From NCBI RefSeq assembly GCF_007858975.2, contig NZ_CP042220.2, positions 2,542,001 to 2,606,000 on the forward strand: 64,000 nt of DNA, written 5' to 3'. The notes under the pieces were generated by a model. It saw nothing but the letters and a program-made list of their open reading frames with translations, searched no databases and was not told where the DNA came from. Each line of letters begins with the position of its first letter. Positions within the stretch are counted from its first letter, which is position 1. Source of the DNA: Dickeya poaceiphila. Lineage in GTDB: Bacteria > Pseudomonadota > Gammaproteobacteria > Enterobacterales > Enterobacteriaceae. Shown in pieces: positions 55,701 through 64,000 of the stretch. A program made the position numbers and the translations under genes.

Positions 55701-56471
55701 ATGCAATCTGAAGAACAACGCCTTATTGATGGTCTGTTTAGCCGACTGAAAACAGCCGAGACCAACGCAGGCCCTCGGGATCTCAAGGCAGAACAGCAAA
55801 TCAACGAATACATCCGCCAGCAACCCGCCGCGCCTTACTACATGGCACAGGCGATGATCATTCAGGAAGCCGCGCTGAAACAGCTGGATCAACGGGTTAA
55901 AGAGCTGGAAGCCGAAATTAACCGGCTGAAACAAGAAGCCGCCGCCCGTCCGCAACAAAGCAGCGGTGGTTTTCTGGCCGGTCTGTTTGGTGGCGGCAGT
56001 CGCAGCAGTACGCCGCAACCTGCCCAGCCATCACAACCCGCCGGTTATGGCCAGCCAGCCGGTTACGGCCAACCGATGGGTTATACACCGCCGGCGGCAG
56101 GTTACGGTCAGCCGGCACCGGGCTACGCACAACCGGCACCGTCCCGTTCTGGCGGCTTTTTAAGCGGCGCATTACAGACCGCCGCCGGTGTGGCGGGTGG
56201 TGTGGTACTGGCCGACATGCTGACCGGTATGTTCCACCGCTCGCAACCAGAAGAAATCGTTAACATCATCAACGAAACGCCGATGACTAACGATACTATG
56301 CTGGATAATGGCAGCGACAGTTTCCGTGATTTCAGCGCGGATAATCTGGATACTTTCAATAACGGCGCCAACAACAACCTGTGGAGCAATGTCAGCGCAG
56401 AACCGCAAAGTAATGACTATGACGATTTCGCGGATGATAGCGCCTACGACGACGACGATTCCTACGTCTAA
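55701..56471 (+). CDS. DUF2076 protein with Pro/Gly/Gln repeats
   Basis: 256 residues, matching the DUF2076 family (periplasmic ligand-binding-like annotation). The N-terminal ~80 residues are helical with a coiled stretch (QLDQRVKELEAEINRLKQE). A linker with repeated GYGQPAGYGQP units follows (residues ~115-150). After it come GGFLSGALQTAAGVAGGVVL, a Gly/Ala hydrophobic run like a membrane hairpin, and an acidic tail (DDFADDSAYDDDDSYV). No signal peptide. Function unknown; the family has been linked to stress, without proof here. Confidence 0.78.
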   Translation: MQSEEQRLIDGLFSRLKTAETNAGPRDLKAEQQINEYIRQQPAAPYYMAQAMIIQEAALKQLDQRVKELEAEINRLKQEAAARPQQSSGGFLAGLFGGGSRSSTPQPAQPSQPAGYGQPAGYGQPMGYTPPAAGYGQPAPGYAQPAPSRSGGFLSGALQTAAGVAGGVVLADMLTGMFHRSQPEEIVNIINETPMTNDTMLDNGSDSFRDFSADNLDTFNNGANNNLWSNVSAEPQSNDYDDFADDSAYDDDDSYV

Positions 56472-57408
56472 TTCTCTCTTCTCCCCCTCCTGTCAGCAGG
56501 AGGGGTTCCCCACCCCACAAGTTCGCTGCCTGTAGACATCGGAAAGTCTATAACCATCGGAAGTATAGTTGCCACACTGGTTTATGGTCGCCGCAATGGT
56601 TAATGATGCTGATAGCGAATCCGCCAACCCCATTTGCGACATTTATCCCGAAAAAGCAATGTGCAAACGCGCTGACACGCGGAAAACCGGTTATTGACTA
56701 TCGTACATGCCGACGTTCTCCCGTCGTCAGCGACGCACTCCACCTGTTTCAGACTGTCCCTAACGCGGGACAGGCCATCAGTGTGCAAAGTATCAATTGG
56801 GTTTTACATTTATCGATGACTATTATTTTGATATATTCATTCGGGGAATAATTATTGTGAGAAAAAGTTAATATCAGGTATTACTGTGACACAATTAAAA
56901 TGGATTTCCCCCTACATACCTCATGGTGCTGATGCCCTGGCGCTATGCTGGCTGGTCAAGAGTCTGTGGCCGTATCCTTGCCGTTATTTCCCCATTCACA
57001 GGTATCCCTGGTCTGGCAACGTCACGCTTGTTGATATGGCTCTGCCGTTCTATGCCGCATTGCACTTAGGGCCACAGTACGATTTACCCACTCATGAATA
57101 CCCCTGAAATTTGTATGCGCTCTCCTCCACTGCTTCGTACGATGACGCCAACAACCACGCTTAGATGTGGAATGTCGCTCCCAATAACCACGGTTTACCG
57201 CAGCTCATTATTGTGGTCTTACTGGTAACGAATTGTCAGAAATAGAATAAAAGAGAAACAGAGCCAAACCGGTTTTTTTCATATAGTTATCCGTAAAAAC
57301 GTATCATACCGGCTCTACGCGTGCTCCGTTGCTGCCAAACAGCGCCCAAAAACGACAAACGACATAGCGCCAGTGGAAGGGTTTAAAACCTGAAAGTGGA
57401 TTGACTCC
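56472..57408. other. Long intergenic region before the diguanylate cyclase
   Basis: 937 bp. Small frames (56603-56851 plus, 56600-56788 minus, 56886-57107 plus) have poor composition and no good ribosome sites, so I do not call them. No RNA or mobile element is recognised. GGGTTTAAAACC lies just before the start at 57409. It may be a decayed insertion. Confidence 0.5.
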
Positions 57409-58821
57409 ATGCATCTGAATTTGGCTTTATTTAAAAACGGCAGCACCGGTCTGAACAGTTTGAATGTTTTTATGGTGACGCTGGTGGGTTGTAATATTGG
57501 TGCACACGCCCGGTTGTCCGAGCTGGATCTCTCCGTCTTCTGGCCGGTAAATATCATCGTCGCAGCGCTATTTTACCGCTGCAGCTACCTCAACACCCCC
57601 TGGTATTACCTGATTTCCTATGCCGCGATGATCCTGCAAGACAGTCTGTTTTACGGCTGGGGCCTGAGCGCGCTGACCATCAATTCCGCCAACATCGTGT
57701 TTATCATCGTCCTTACCCAGCTCCTCAACTGGCCCGGTTTTCTTACTCGCCGGGAAACGGACATGCTCAGTTCGTTGTATCTTTTCGCCTCCTGCATGGT
57801 CGCGGCGCTGGCCTGCGGTATCGTCGGCGCACTGGCGCAGCAGCCCTGGCCCAATTTTCCTGCTGCGGTGTTTCGCAGCCACTTCCTCAACTGGTTCAGC
57901 GACCAGTTCTACACGGCGGTATTATTCCTGCCGTTGCTGTTAACCCTACGCAGCCAGATTTCGCTGCGACTCCCAACGTTGCGCTTGCCAGATGCCCTGC
58001 CGTTGCTGTTGCTGTTGCTATCTATCAGCGTGGCCCCCCTGCTCGGCCCGATTGCCATTCTGGCGTTTCCGTTGCCAGCGCTGACATGGTGCGCCATTGT
58101 TTATCCGTTGTGGCTTATTCGGCTTATCACCTTATGTATTGGCACGACTGAGCTTATTATGACCGCCGAGCACGTGTTTGCATTGTATAGTCCGCCAGAT
58201 CCCTCCTTTATGCATCAGGTCGTCATCGCCCGTATTGGCATCGCCGCCACTATCTTCAGTCCGCTGATGATGGCGATGAATGCTCGCACTATTCGCCAGT
58301 TGAACGCCCGCCTGCTGCAACAAGCCAGCCATGATTTTCTGACCAATACCTTGTCACGCTATGGTTTTACCGAAGCGCTGACCACACACGGGCAGAGCCT
58401 CAAACTGCAACAGGATGCGGTTAACATCATGCTGATCGACATTGATCACTTCAAAAATATCAACGACAACTTCGGGCACGATTGCGGCGATGAGATTCTG
58501 CGCCAGGTAGCGGGCGTGATACAGCAGACTATTTCAGCACAGGGGCTGGTCAGCCGTATCGGCGGGGAGGAGTTCGCTGTAGTGTGCTTTAACTATAGTC
58601 CGCCGGCGTTTTATCTGTTGGCCGATGAGTTACGCCAGACTATCCAGCAAACCGTATTTCGGTGTAACCAGCGGCAGGTGCCCGTGACTGTCAGCATCGG
58701 CATCGCCCATGCACCGACTTCAGGCAAATACCTGGTGGATACGGTGCATGAGTTGTTTCCGCAGGCGGATAAAAACCTCTATACCGCCAAGCGTGAGGGG
58801 CGTAACCGGACTGTTCAGTAA
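57409..58821 (+). CDS. Diguanylate cyclase with MASE1-like membrane domain
   Basis: 470 residues. The first ~300 are hydrophobic, with about eight membrane segments and a MASE1-type opening (NVFMVTLVGCNIGA...FWPVNIIVAALFYR). The C-terminal GGDEF domain (about 310-465) has the active site GGEEFAVVCFNY and the metal/substrate region LIDIDHFKNINDNFGHDCGD near residue 345. The I-site RxxD expected five residues before GGEEF is not there (sequence GLVSRIGGEEF), so product inhibition may be absent. It makes cyclic di-GMP. Confidence 0.9.
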   Translation: MHLNLALFKNGSTGLNSLNVFMVTLVGCNIGAHARLSELDLSVFWPVNIIVAALFYRCSYLNTPWYYLISYAAMILQDSLFYGWGLSALTINSANIVFIIVLTQLLNWPGFLTRRETDMLSSLYLFASCMVAALACGIVGALAQQPWPNFPAAVFRSHFLNWFSDQFYTAVLFLPLLLTLRSQISLRLPTLRLPDALPLLLLLLSISVAPLLGPIAILAFPLPALTWCAIVYPLWLIRLITLCIGTTELIMTAEHVFALYSPPDPSFMHQVVIARIGIAATIFSPLMMAMNARTIRQLNARLLQQASHDFLTNTLSRYGFTEALTTHGQSLKLQQDAVNIMLIDIDHFKNINDNFGHDCGDEILRQVAGVIQQTISAQGLVSRIGGEEFAVVCFNYSPPAFYLLADELRQTIQQTVFRCNQRQVPVTVSIGIAHAPTSGKYLVDTVHELFPQADKNLYTAKREGRNRTVQ

Positions 58822-58923
58822 GCGTCCATCCAGTAAGTGATCGCCCTGATGAAGCGATGGTCGTTCAAAAAACGCGTTACTACGGCAAGACCGGCGCTTG
58901 CCGTTGAGTTCCTGGCAACAGTA

Positions 58924-59772
58924 TTATGCCATCGCTTGTGTCATCAGCGCCCAGGCACGCATACCGTCCGCCTCCGGCTGCCATGGTATGCCCCGAATCA
59001 TCGTGACCGGCGCATCCACCAGTTGCAGCCCACAATCAGCCAACCAGTCTCCCAACCCAAGCGCACCGTCGCTGTCGATACGCACACATTCACCACCAGC
59101 CTCAGCCATCAGTGAACTGATCAGCAAACGTGCGTTGTCCGCGTTGTCGGTAATTACCGGGCCGATGACATAACCACGCCCGAAACGGCGCAGCGCGGCG
59201 AAACCTGCGATATGACCGCATTGTTCCAGCACCCGCACCTGCAATGCCTGGCACAACAGCCAGGCAATCAGCGCCGGACGCACCAGCCCATGCGCCTGCT
59301 GGTCCAGCGCCGCCAGGTGTGACGCATCATCCAGCGTGGCGGCACGCAACCGCTGGTCAGGCGCCAGATTTAGCCTGGCGTTCGACGGCAGTTGCAAACA
59401 CTGGTATTGGTGGATCGTCCCCACCGGTATAAACCCTAATTGGGTATACAACCTCTGCCCCGCATCCGTCGCGTGCAGCCGTACCTGATAACCATCAAGA
59501 CCAGCCAGCAGCCCCTCCATCAACAACCGGCCAATACCACGCCCTTGTTGCTGGCCGTCCACCACCACCAGACCGATAGTGGCCCGGCGATCCCCCCAGC
59601 GCCAGCATACCGCTGTCCCCACCGGCTGCCCTTGATCTTCCGCCACCAGTCCTTCACCCAGCAGCAATGCGTCCTGCCAGTCTTCCAGACGATGCGGCCA
59701 GTTCACCTGTTGGGTCAACGACCAGCCGAAATGAGCATCCGCTGCCGTCATGGCGCGTAACGTTATCGTCAT
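58924..59772 (-). CDS. GNAT acetyltransferase, two-domain
   Basis: 282 residues. The N-terminal GNAT domain has the acetyl-CoA loop QQQGRGIGRLLMEGLL near residue 73. The C-terminal half, from ~150, resembles a second, degenerate GNAT domain (RRFGRGYVIGPVITDNADNA). It lies 14 bp after the FAD oxidase gene, so the pair is one operon. It may acetylate the amine that the oxidase handles; inference only. Confidence 0.85.
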   Translation of the reverse strand: MTITLRAMTAADAHFGWSLTQQVNWPHRLEDWQDALLLGEGLVAEDQGQPVGTAVCWRWGDRRATIGLVVVDGQQQGRGIGRLLMEGLLAGLDGYQVRLHATDAGQRLYTQLGFIPVGTIHQYQCLQLPSNARLNLAPDQRLRAATLDDASHLAALDQQAHGLVRPALIAWLLCQALQVRVLEQCGHIAGFAALRRFGRGYVIGPVITDNADNARLLISSLMAEAGGECVRIDSDGALGLGDWLADCGLQLVDAPVTMIRGIPWQPEADGMRAWALMTQAMA

Positions 59773-59786
59773 GTCCCGTCATCTCC

Positions 59787-61118
59787 TCACATCATGCCCG
59801 GCGCCTTTACCCCGGAGCCATCCACCAGTCGGGCATAACGGAATGGCGTCGGGTCCACCACCGGCGTATCGCCGGTTGCCAGATCCGCCGCCAGCCGCCC
59901 GGCGCCAGGCCCGATACCAAAACCGTGGCCGCTATACCCGGTAGACAGCACCAACCCCGGCAGGTCCGCTACCGGCGAAATCACCGGAATGGCATCGGGT
60001 GTGCTGTCGATCATACCACCCCATGCCTGCACCACACGCAAAGCGGCCAGCGCCGGATATTCACGCCGCATCGCCGCTAATCCTTCACTGACCAACGCCA
60101 TGTCTGGCGCCGGATCAAGAATGCGGGTTTGCTCAAATGGCGACACGCTATCAAGCACACCGCTCGCCCACATTTCTGGTCCACACAGGAACGGTTTGAA
60201 ACCCAACCGGAACGACAGATTTTTGCGCCGTGCACGAAAAGTGGGATAAAACTGACGGGCATAACGCAGGCTCTGGAATCCCGGTTCCAGCCTGCCTCGC
60301 CCGGATACCGCAACCGTATAGCTGCCATCCCGTTGCGGGCGGCAGGCAAACGCAGCGGTATAAAACGGCACGCTGATCGCCTGTTCGATTGGCGCAGTAC
60401 GAAACGCGGTGCCGATGACGTTGCCTTGCGGCAGTTCAATGCCGTGACGGCGGCAGAACAACGAGCTCCAGACGCCGCCAGCGCAAATTACCATTGAAGT
60501 TTTCACCCGCCCGCGTTCGGTCCACACACCGCTGACCCGACCACCGCTAATATCCAGCCCACGTACTGCACATTGCTGGATAACCTGAGCGCCAAGGCGT
60601 TGAGCTGCAACCGCCAGCCCGGCGCAGGCCAGTGCGGGTTCGGCATAGCCATCGGTCGGTGACGATACCCCGCCCAGCCATGCGGTGGTGCTGCCTGGCG
60701 TCATCGCTTTGGCTTGTTCAGCATTGAGAATGTCGCTACGCACGCCGTAGGCTTTCGCCATCTTGCCCCAGTTGTCCCAGGCATCAATTTCCGCCTGATC
60801 CCGCGTGGTGTAAAGTAAGCCACTGCGACGGAACCCCAGGTCTTCACCGGTTTCCTGCTGTAGTTCCTCCCAACGGCGCAGTGCATAGATAATCAATGGC
60901 AGTTCGCGCTCATCACGATTTTGCTGCCGACACCATCCCCAATTGCGGCTGGATTGCTCCCCGCCAACCAGCCCTTTCTCCAGCAACAGGACGCTGACGC
61001 CTTTTTTCGCCAGCTCATACGCCGCCGCCACGCCAGCAATTCCAGCGCCAATCACAACCACATCGGCCTGATCCGGCAACTGACTGCTGTCCTGAATATA
61101 TCTAATGGGTGCAGGCAT
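59787..61118 (-). CDS. FAD-dependent amine/amino-acid oxidoreductase (DadA/PuuB-like)
   Basis: 443 residues. The dinucleotide motif VVVIGAGIAGVAAAYELAKKG starts near residue 20. SRNWGWCRQQNRDERELPL near residue 57 fits the PuuB/DAO type, and MIDSTPDAIPVISPVADLPG plus GYSGHGFGIGPGAGRLAADL at the end form the FAD-binding C-terminus. It probably oxidises an amine or imino acid. First gene of a two-gene operon with the GNAT gene. Substrate not readable. Confidence 0.88.
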   Translation of the reverse strand: MPAPIRYIQDSSQLPDQADVVVIGAGIAGVAAAYELAKKGVSVLLLEKGLVGGEQSSRNWGWCRQQNRDERELPLIIYALRRWEELQQETGEDLGFRRSGLLYTTRDQAEIDAWDNWGKMAKAYGVRSDILNAEQAKAMTPGSTTAWLGGVSSPTDGYAEPALACAGLAVAAQRLGAQVIQQCAVRGLDISGGRVSGVWTERGRVKTSMVICAGGVWSSLFCRRHGIELPQGNVIGTAFRTAPIEQAISVPFYTAAFACRPQRDGSYTVAVSGRGRLEPGFQSLRYARQFYPTFRARRKNLSFRLGFKPFLCGPEMWASGVLDSVSPFEQTRILDPAPDMALVSEGLAAMRREYPALAALRVVQAWGGMIDSTPDAIPVISPVADLPGLVLSTGYSGHGFGIGPGAGRLAADLATGDTPVVDPTPFRYARLVDGSGVKAPGMM

Positions 61119-61562
61119 GTTGTTCCTCTGTTCGCCCCTAAAATAAAAAATGCCTCTTGTTTAAATGGAGGCTGCATGATCACTTGCCAGATAACACGTT
61201 ACCGTAATCGGTACAGACTACCGGCGTCACGACCAGTTTCTCATGGTGACAATCTCATCTCGCTGTCTTATCACTCTCCGGCACCTGAGCATCGGTACCG
61301 GCCAACACCGTTAATGACCATTCAATAAAATGTAACTAAGAAAACCAGAGTATTACCAACACCAGACGCATCTTGCATCACCAGCGTCCGGCTGGCGCTC
61401 AATGCCTGATTTTTCGGGCCTACATCTTGCAACAGACGTTTATCAGTTATTCATCATCTCTCAACCTATTCTGATAGTCGAACCTGCCTTCCTAATCAGA
61501 TAGTTCAAACCTGCCTTTCGCCAATAATGAGCGGGGGGTCTATCATCAGGAGACTGATCACT
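61119..61562. promoter_or_regulatory. Divergent region between FAD oxidase and peptidase genes
   Basis: 444 bp between a minus and a plus gene, so it should carry both promoters. No ORF, RNA or repeat is seen. AGGAG at 61546-61550 serves the peptidase. Confidence 0.5.
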
Positions 61563-62369
61563 ATGCTTAAACCTCGACGTAAATCTCTATTGGGTTATAC
61601 CCCTGACCACCCGGATATACGTGACCACCTTTATGCTCCGGACCCAAGCGTACTGAAAACGTTGCCGTCCAAAGTTGACCTGACCCCAACCTTTGAGGTC
61701 TACGATCAGGGTCCTATCGGTTCCTGTACCGCCAATGCACTGGCAGGCGCTGTGGAGTTTGAACGTCTGAAAATTGGCGAACAACCGAATTTTATCCCCT
61801 CACGACTCTTTATCTACTACAACGAACGCGCCGTTGAAGGTTCGGTCAAATACGACTCAGGTGCCAGGATACGCGACGGTATCAAAGTCCTGCACAAACT
61901 TGGGGTATGCCCGGAAGAGGAATGGCCCTATGTAGCGACACCGGCTCAGGGAGAGGGCGGTGAGTTTCCCCCCGGCTCGCCGGCAGCCACCAAACCACCG
62001 GCACGCTGCTATCAGGATGCGCAGAATTACACCATCACCAACTATCAGCGATTGCATCAGGACCTGTCACATCTACAAGGTTGTCTGGCCTGCGGTTTCC
62101 CATTCGTGTTCGGTTTTATGGTGTATTCCAGTTGGATGACGTTGGGCGACCCGCCGACAGTAGTTCCGATGCCCTCCGGCAATGACAAACTCGAAGGTGG
62201 TCATGCGGTAATGTGTGTGGGCTATGACAACGCCACACAGCTATTTAAATTCCGTAACTCGTGGGGGAAAGATGTCGGTGAAAATGGCTATTTCTATATG
62301 CCATACGCCTACATGCTTGAGCGTCGGCTGGTAACGGATATTTGGGCGATTAATACTGTTAAAAATTAA
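61563..62369 (+). CDS. Papain-like (C1 family) cysteine peptidase
   Basis: 268 residues from the ATG at 61563; a longer frame from 61527 lacks a good ribosome site. The catalytic triad is present: Cys in DQGPIGSCTANALAGAV near residue 50, His in LEGGHAVMCVGYD near residue 213 and Asn in FRNSWGKDVGENGYFYMP near residue 234. There is no signal peptide and no propeptide; mature-type domain starts almost at once (LPSKVDLTP). Bacterial relatives are of unclear role. It stands alone. Cytoplasmic by sequence, unless it is exported by a specialised system. Confidence 0.85.
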   Translation: MLKPRRKSLLGYTPDHPDIRDHLYAPDPSVLKTLPSKVDLTPTFEVYDQGPIGSCTANALAGAVEFERLKIGEQPNFIPSRLFIYYNERAVEGSVKYDSGARIRDGIKVLHKLGVCPEEEWPYVATPAQGEGGEFPPGSPAATKPPARCYQDAQNYTITNYQRLHQDLSHLQGCLACGFPFVFGFMVYSSWMTLGDPPTVVPMPSGNDKLEGGHAVMCVGYDNATQLFKFRNSWGKDVGENGYFYMPYAYMLERRLVTDIWAINTVKN

Positions 62370-62494
62370 TCGCACTGTCCGCGTAGTACTACCAGACAGA
62401 ACACATTAATTGCAAAAATCAGCTAAGGTCGGCCTGATTAAGGTCGGCCTAATAGGGCATGGCCGACCCAGATTTTTTCAGGGTAGTCGTTTAG

Positions 62495-63775
62495 TCAGGA
62501 CAAGGTCGTACGATACGCAGGTTGCGTAATGGCACGCGCACCGGATAGCGTGAAGGCAGAGATAATCGTCACCGTCAGAGCGATAGCACCGAGGATCAGA
62601 TACGTATCCTGAAAGCCGATACGGTCATACAGATTTCCCGCCACTGCCGACAGGAAGATAGCCGCCGATTGTTTGGCGAACTGAAAACCAATCAGATAGA
62701 TAGTGGCGGATAGCCGGGTATCAAACGTGGTGGTGATGTACTTGAACGCCCCTACCAGCAGGAACGGTACTTCCAGCGCGTGTAGCATCTTCAGGGCTAT
62801 CACTTCCGCCGCGGTGGTAGCGAATGCTGACCCACCAATGCGCACGGTCATGATGGTTCCTGCCACCAGCAACGTGTTTTTAGCGCCGATACGATTAATG
62901 ATCCACGGCGAGCAGAACATGATGACGGCGTTAGCCAGTTCACCCAACGTGGTGGCAAAACCAAATACCTGATTCCCCTGCTGCGGCGTCGCAAAAAACG
63001 ATTTGAAGAAGTTGGCGAACTGCTGATCGAACACATCGTACACGCAGGCTACGCCAATCACGTACAACACAAACATCCACAGTTTGCGATCACCGAATAC
63101 CCTTGTCGCCATTTTCAGCGTCACCTGCGGCTGATTAGCCCCCAGCGCATCCATCACCTGCGCCGTCGGGTGATGATCAGGACGGGCAATCAACAACAAT
63201 GCCAGCAGGATAACCGCCGCACCCGACCCCATCCAGAATACCAGCGCCGGATTAACGTTAAACAGTATCCCTGCGGTAGATGCACACAGCCCCCAACCAA
63301 GGCAGCCGAACATACGTGCTTTACCATACTCGAAACCGCTCTGGCGACTGACGCGCTCGATATAAGCCTCCACGGCACCGGAACCGGCGGAAAACACCAG
63401 CCCGATATAAATACCGCCGGTCATCGCCCCCAACACGCTATTCACCTTAAGCAGCGGCGCAAACACATACAAAAAGAACGGTGCGAACAAAAACAGCAAG
63501 ATGGCAATCACCCACAACAGGTGTTTTTTCAGGCCCAGCCGGTCTGACAATACCCCCATCATCGGCTGAAACAGAATGGCGAACAGCGAAATGGCGGAAA
63601 ATACCAGTCCGGTCTGCGTTTTGTTCAGACCAATGACTTCCGCCAACCAGACCGGCAGAAACGGAAAACAGGTCGCCATGATGAAGAAGTACAAAAAGAA
63701 AAACAGACCGAAAATCCAGAAATTACGGTTTTGCCTGTGCGTTGTGGTACGCATGGTCGGTTGGCTGATGTCCAT
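62495..63775 (-). CDS. LacY/RafB-family oligosaccharide:H+ symporter
   Basis: 426 residues (RafB 425, LacY 417). The start FWIFGLFFFLYFFIMATCFP, the loop FGYGKARMFGCLGW-type sequence (FEYGKARMFGCLGWGLCAS near residue 140) and twelve hydrophobic segments place it in the galactoside-proton family. With an alpha-galactosidase end next to it (63831) it is likely a raffinose/melibiose transporter (rafB). The symbol is not certain because lacY would look similar. Start at 63775 with AAGGAT before it. Confidence 0.85.
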   Translation of the reverse strand: MDISQPTMRTTTHRQNRNFWIFGLFFFLYFFIMATCFPFLPVWLAEVIGLNKTQTGLVFSAISLFAILFQPMMGVLSDRLGLKKHLLWVIAILLFLFAPFFLYVFAPLLKVNSVLGAMTGGIYIGLVFSAGSGAVEAYIERVSRQSGFEYGKARMFGCLGWGLCASTAGILFNVNPALVFWMGSGAAVILLALLLIARPDHHPTAQVMDALGANQPQVTLKMATRVFGDRKLWMFVLYVIGVACVYDVFDQQFANFFKSFFATPQQGNQVFGFATTLGELANAVIMFCSPWIINRIGAKNTLLVAGTIMTVRIGGSAFATTAAEVIALKMLHALEVPFLLVGAFKYITTTFDTRLSATIYLIGFQFAKQSAAIFLSAVAGNLYDRIGFQDTYLILGAIALTVTIISAFTLSGARAITQPAYRTTLS

Positions 63776-63830
63776 ATGTGTATCCTTAAGGGTTCCAGAG
63801 TGGAGAAAGGCGTCACCCTCTCCCGCTGAA

Positions 63831-64000
63831 TTACAGACGTTCTAATTCCAGCAATAGCGCTGTTTCCGGGTTGAGAATCGGCAGGCGTAACCCGGCTTTC
63901 ATCAACCATTCGCCGCTATATTGCGCCGGTGCCGCCATCCACGTCGGCAACTGGCGCATAGTGCTTCCGCCCTCAATCACCGGCTTCAGATCGGGGTGTT
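63831..64000 (-). CDS. Alpha-galactosidase (GH36-like), C-terminal end only
   Basis: 55 codons plus stop are in the window, reading HPDLKPVIEGGSTMRQLPTW...YSGEWLMKAGLRLPILNPET...LLLELERL. The SGEWLMKAGLRLP...ALLLEL ending resembles the beta-sandwich end of GH36 alpha-galactosidases (RafA type). It is 55 bp before the symporter gene and co-oriented, as in raffinose operons. The rest is outside the window, so the call depends on a short stretch. Confidence 0.6.
   Translation of the reverse strand, partial: HPDLKPVIEGGSTMRQLPTWMAAPAQYSGEWLMKAGLRLPILNPETALLLELERL

Noticed and set aside
55464..56018. 184-codon minus-strand frame
   Set aside because: Opposes the DUF2076 gene and has no family match.
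56603..56851. 82-codon plus-strand frame
   Set aside because: Poor composition, no convincing ribosome site, overlaps another weak frame on the other strand.

Overview
The window looks like chromosomal DNA of a soft-rot enterobacterium, most likely Dickeya (Pectobacteriaceae). It carries housekeeping genes with enterobacterial sequence and order (bioA/bioB around a BirA operator, yohJ-yohK-cdd, maeA, moeAB, mtfA next to tRNA-Asn, cheV). It also carries plant-associated genes, including a GH3 beta-glucosidase whose 654-residue length fits BgxA of Erwinia chrysanthemi, and raffinose/melibiose-type functions at the right edge. The genus is inferred from sequence memory and not from a database search.

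Layout. 1-3.3 kb: bioF (cut by the window edge), bioB and divergent bioA. 3.6-9.9 kb: a tightly coupled six-gene operon (delta-VPH/thermostable-hemolysin-like protein, AMP-forming ligase, TauD-like dioxygenase, AurF-like diiron oxygenase, MFS exporter, AraC regulator) behind an AT-rich leader. It looks like a small-molecule pathway that I cannot match to a known product and is the best candidate for an undescribed system. 10-16.6 kb: a DUF2269 membrane protein, bgxA, yohJK, an inserted PD-(D/E)XK nuclease, and cdd. 16.9-22.5 kb: maeA, moeAB, a YciA-like thioesterase, a flavodoxin-like oxidoreductase and a small YqaE/Pmp3 gene. 22.6-28.4 kb: two tandem copies of a phage-type module (gp17-like protein plus tail-fibre-like protein) whose fibres share their ends but differ in a discoidin-like middle. 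A transposase scar, tRNA-Asn, mtfA and tRNA-Ser follow.

30.5-38 kb: a malonate decarboxylase operon (mdcA-C-D-E-F-G-H, with mdcR convergent). mdcB is missing and only about 20 terminal codons seem to remain. 38.3-39.3 kb: cheV. 40-49 kb: a transport and catabolism cluster with a solute-binding protein, two nucleoside hydrolases, two Dpp-type permeases, a fused double ATPase and a Tat-type esterase, controlled by a divergent LysR gene. 50-55 kb: cdh, a secreted Lys/Thr/Glu-rich protein, and a methionine-type ABC importer with a 2OG-Fe(II) oxygenase. 55.7-64 kb: a DUF2076 protein, a MASE1-GGDEF diguanylate cyclase, a GNAT/FAD-oxidase pair, a papain-like peptidase, a LacY/RafB-type permease and the end of an alpha-galactosidase gene.

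The housekeeping blocks are interrupted by accessory insertions (3.6-9.9, 14.2-15.5, 22.6-28.9, and probably 40-49 kb). No complete insertion sequence, CRISPR array or full prophage was found.
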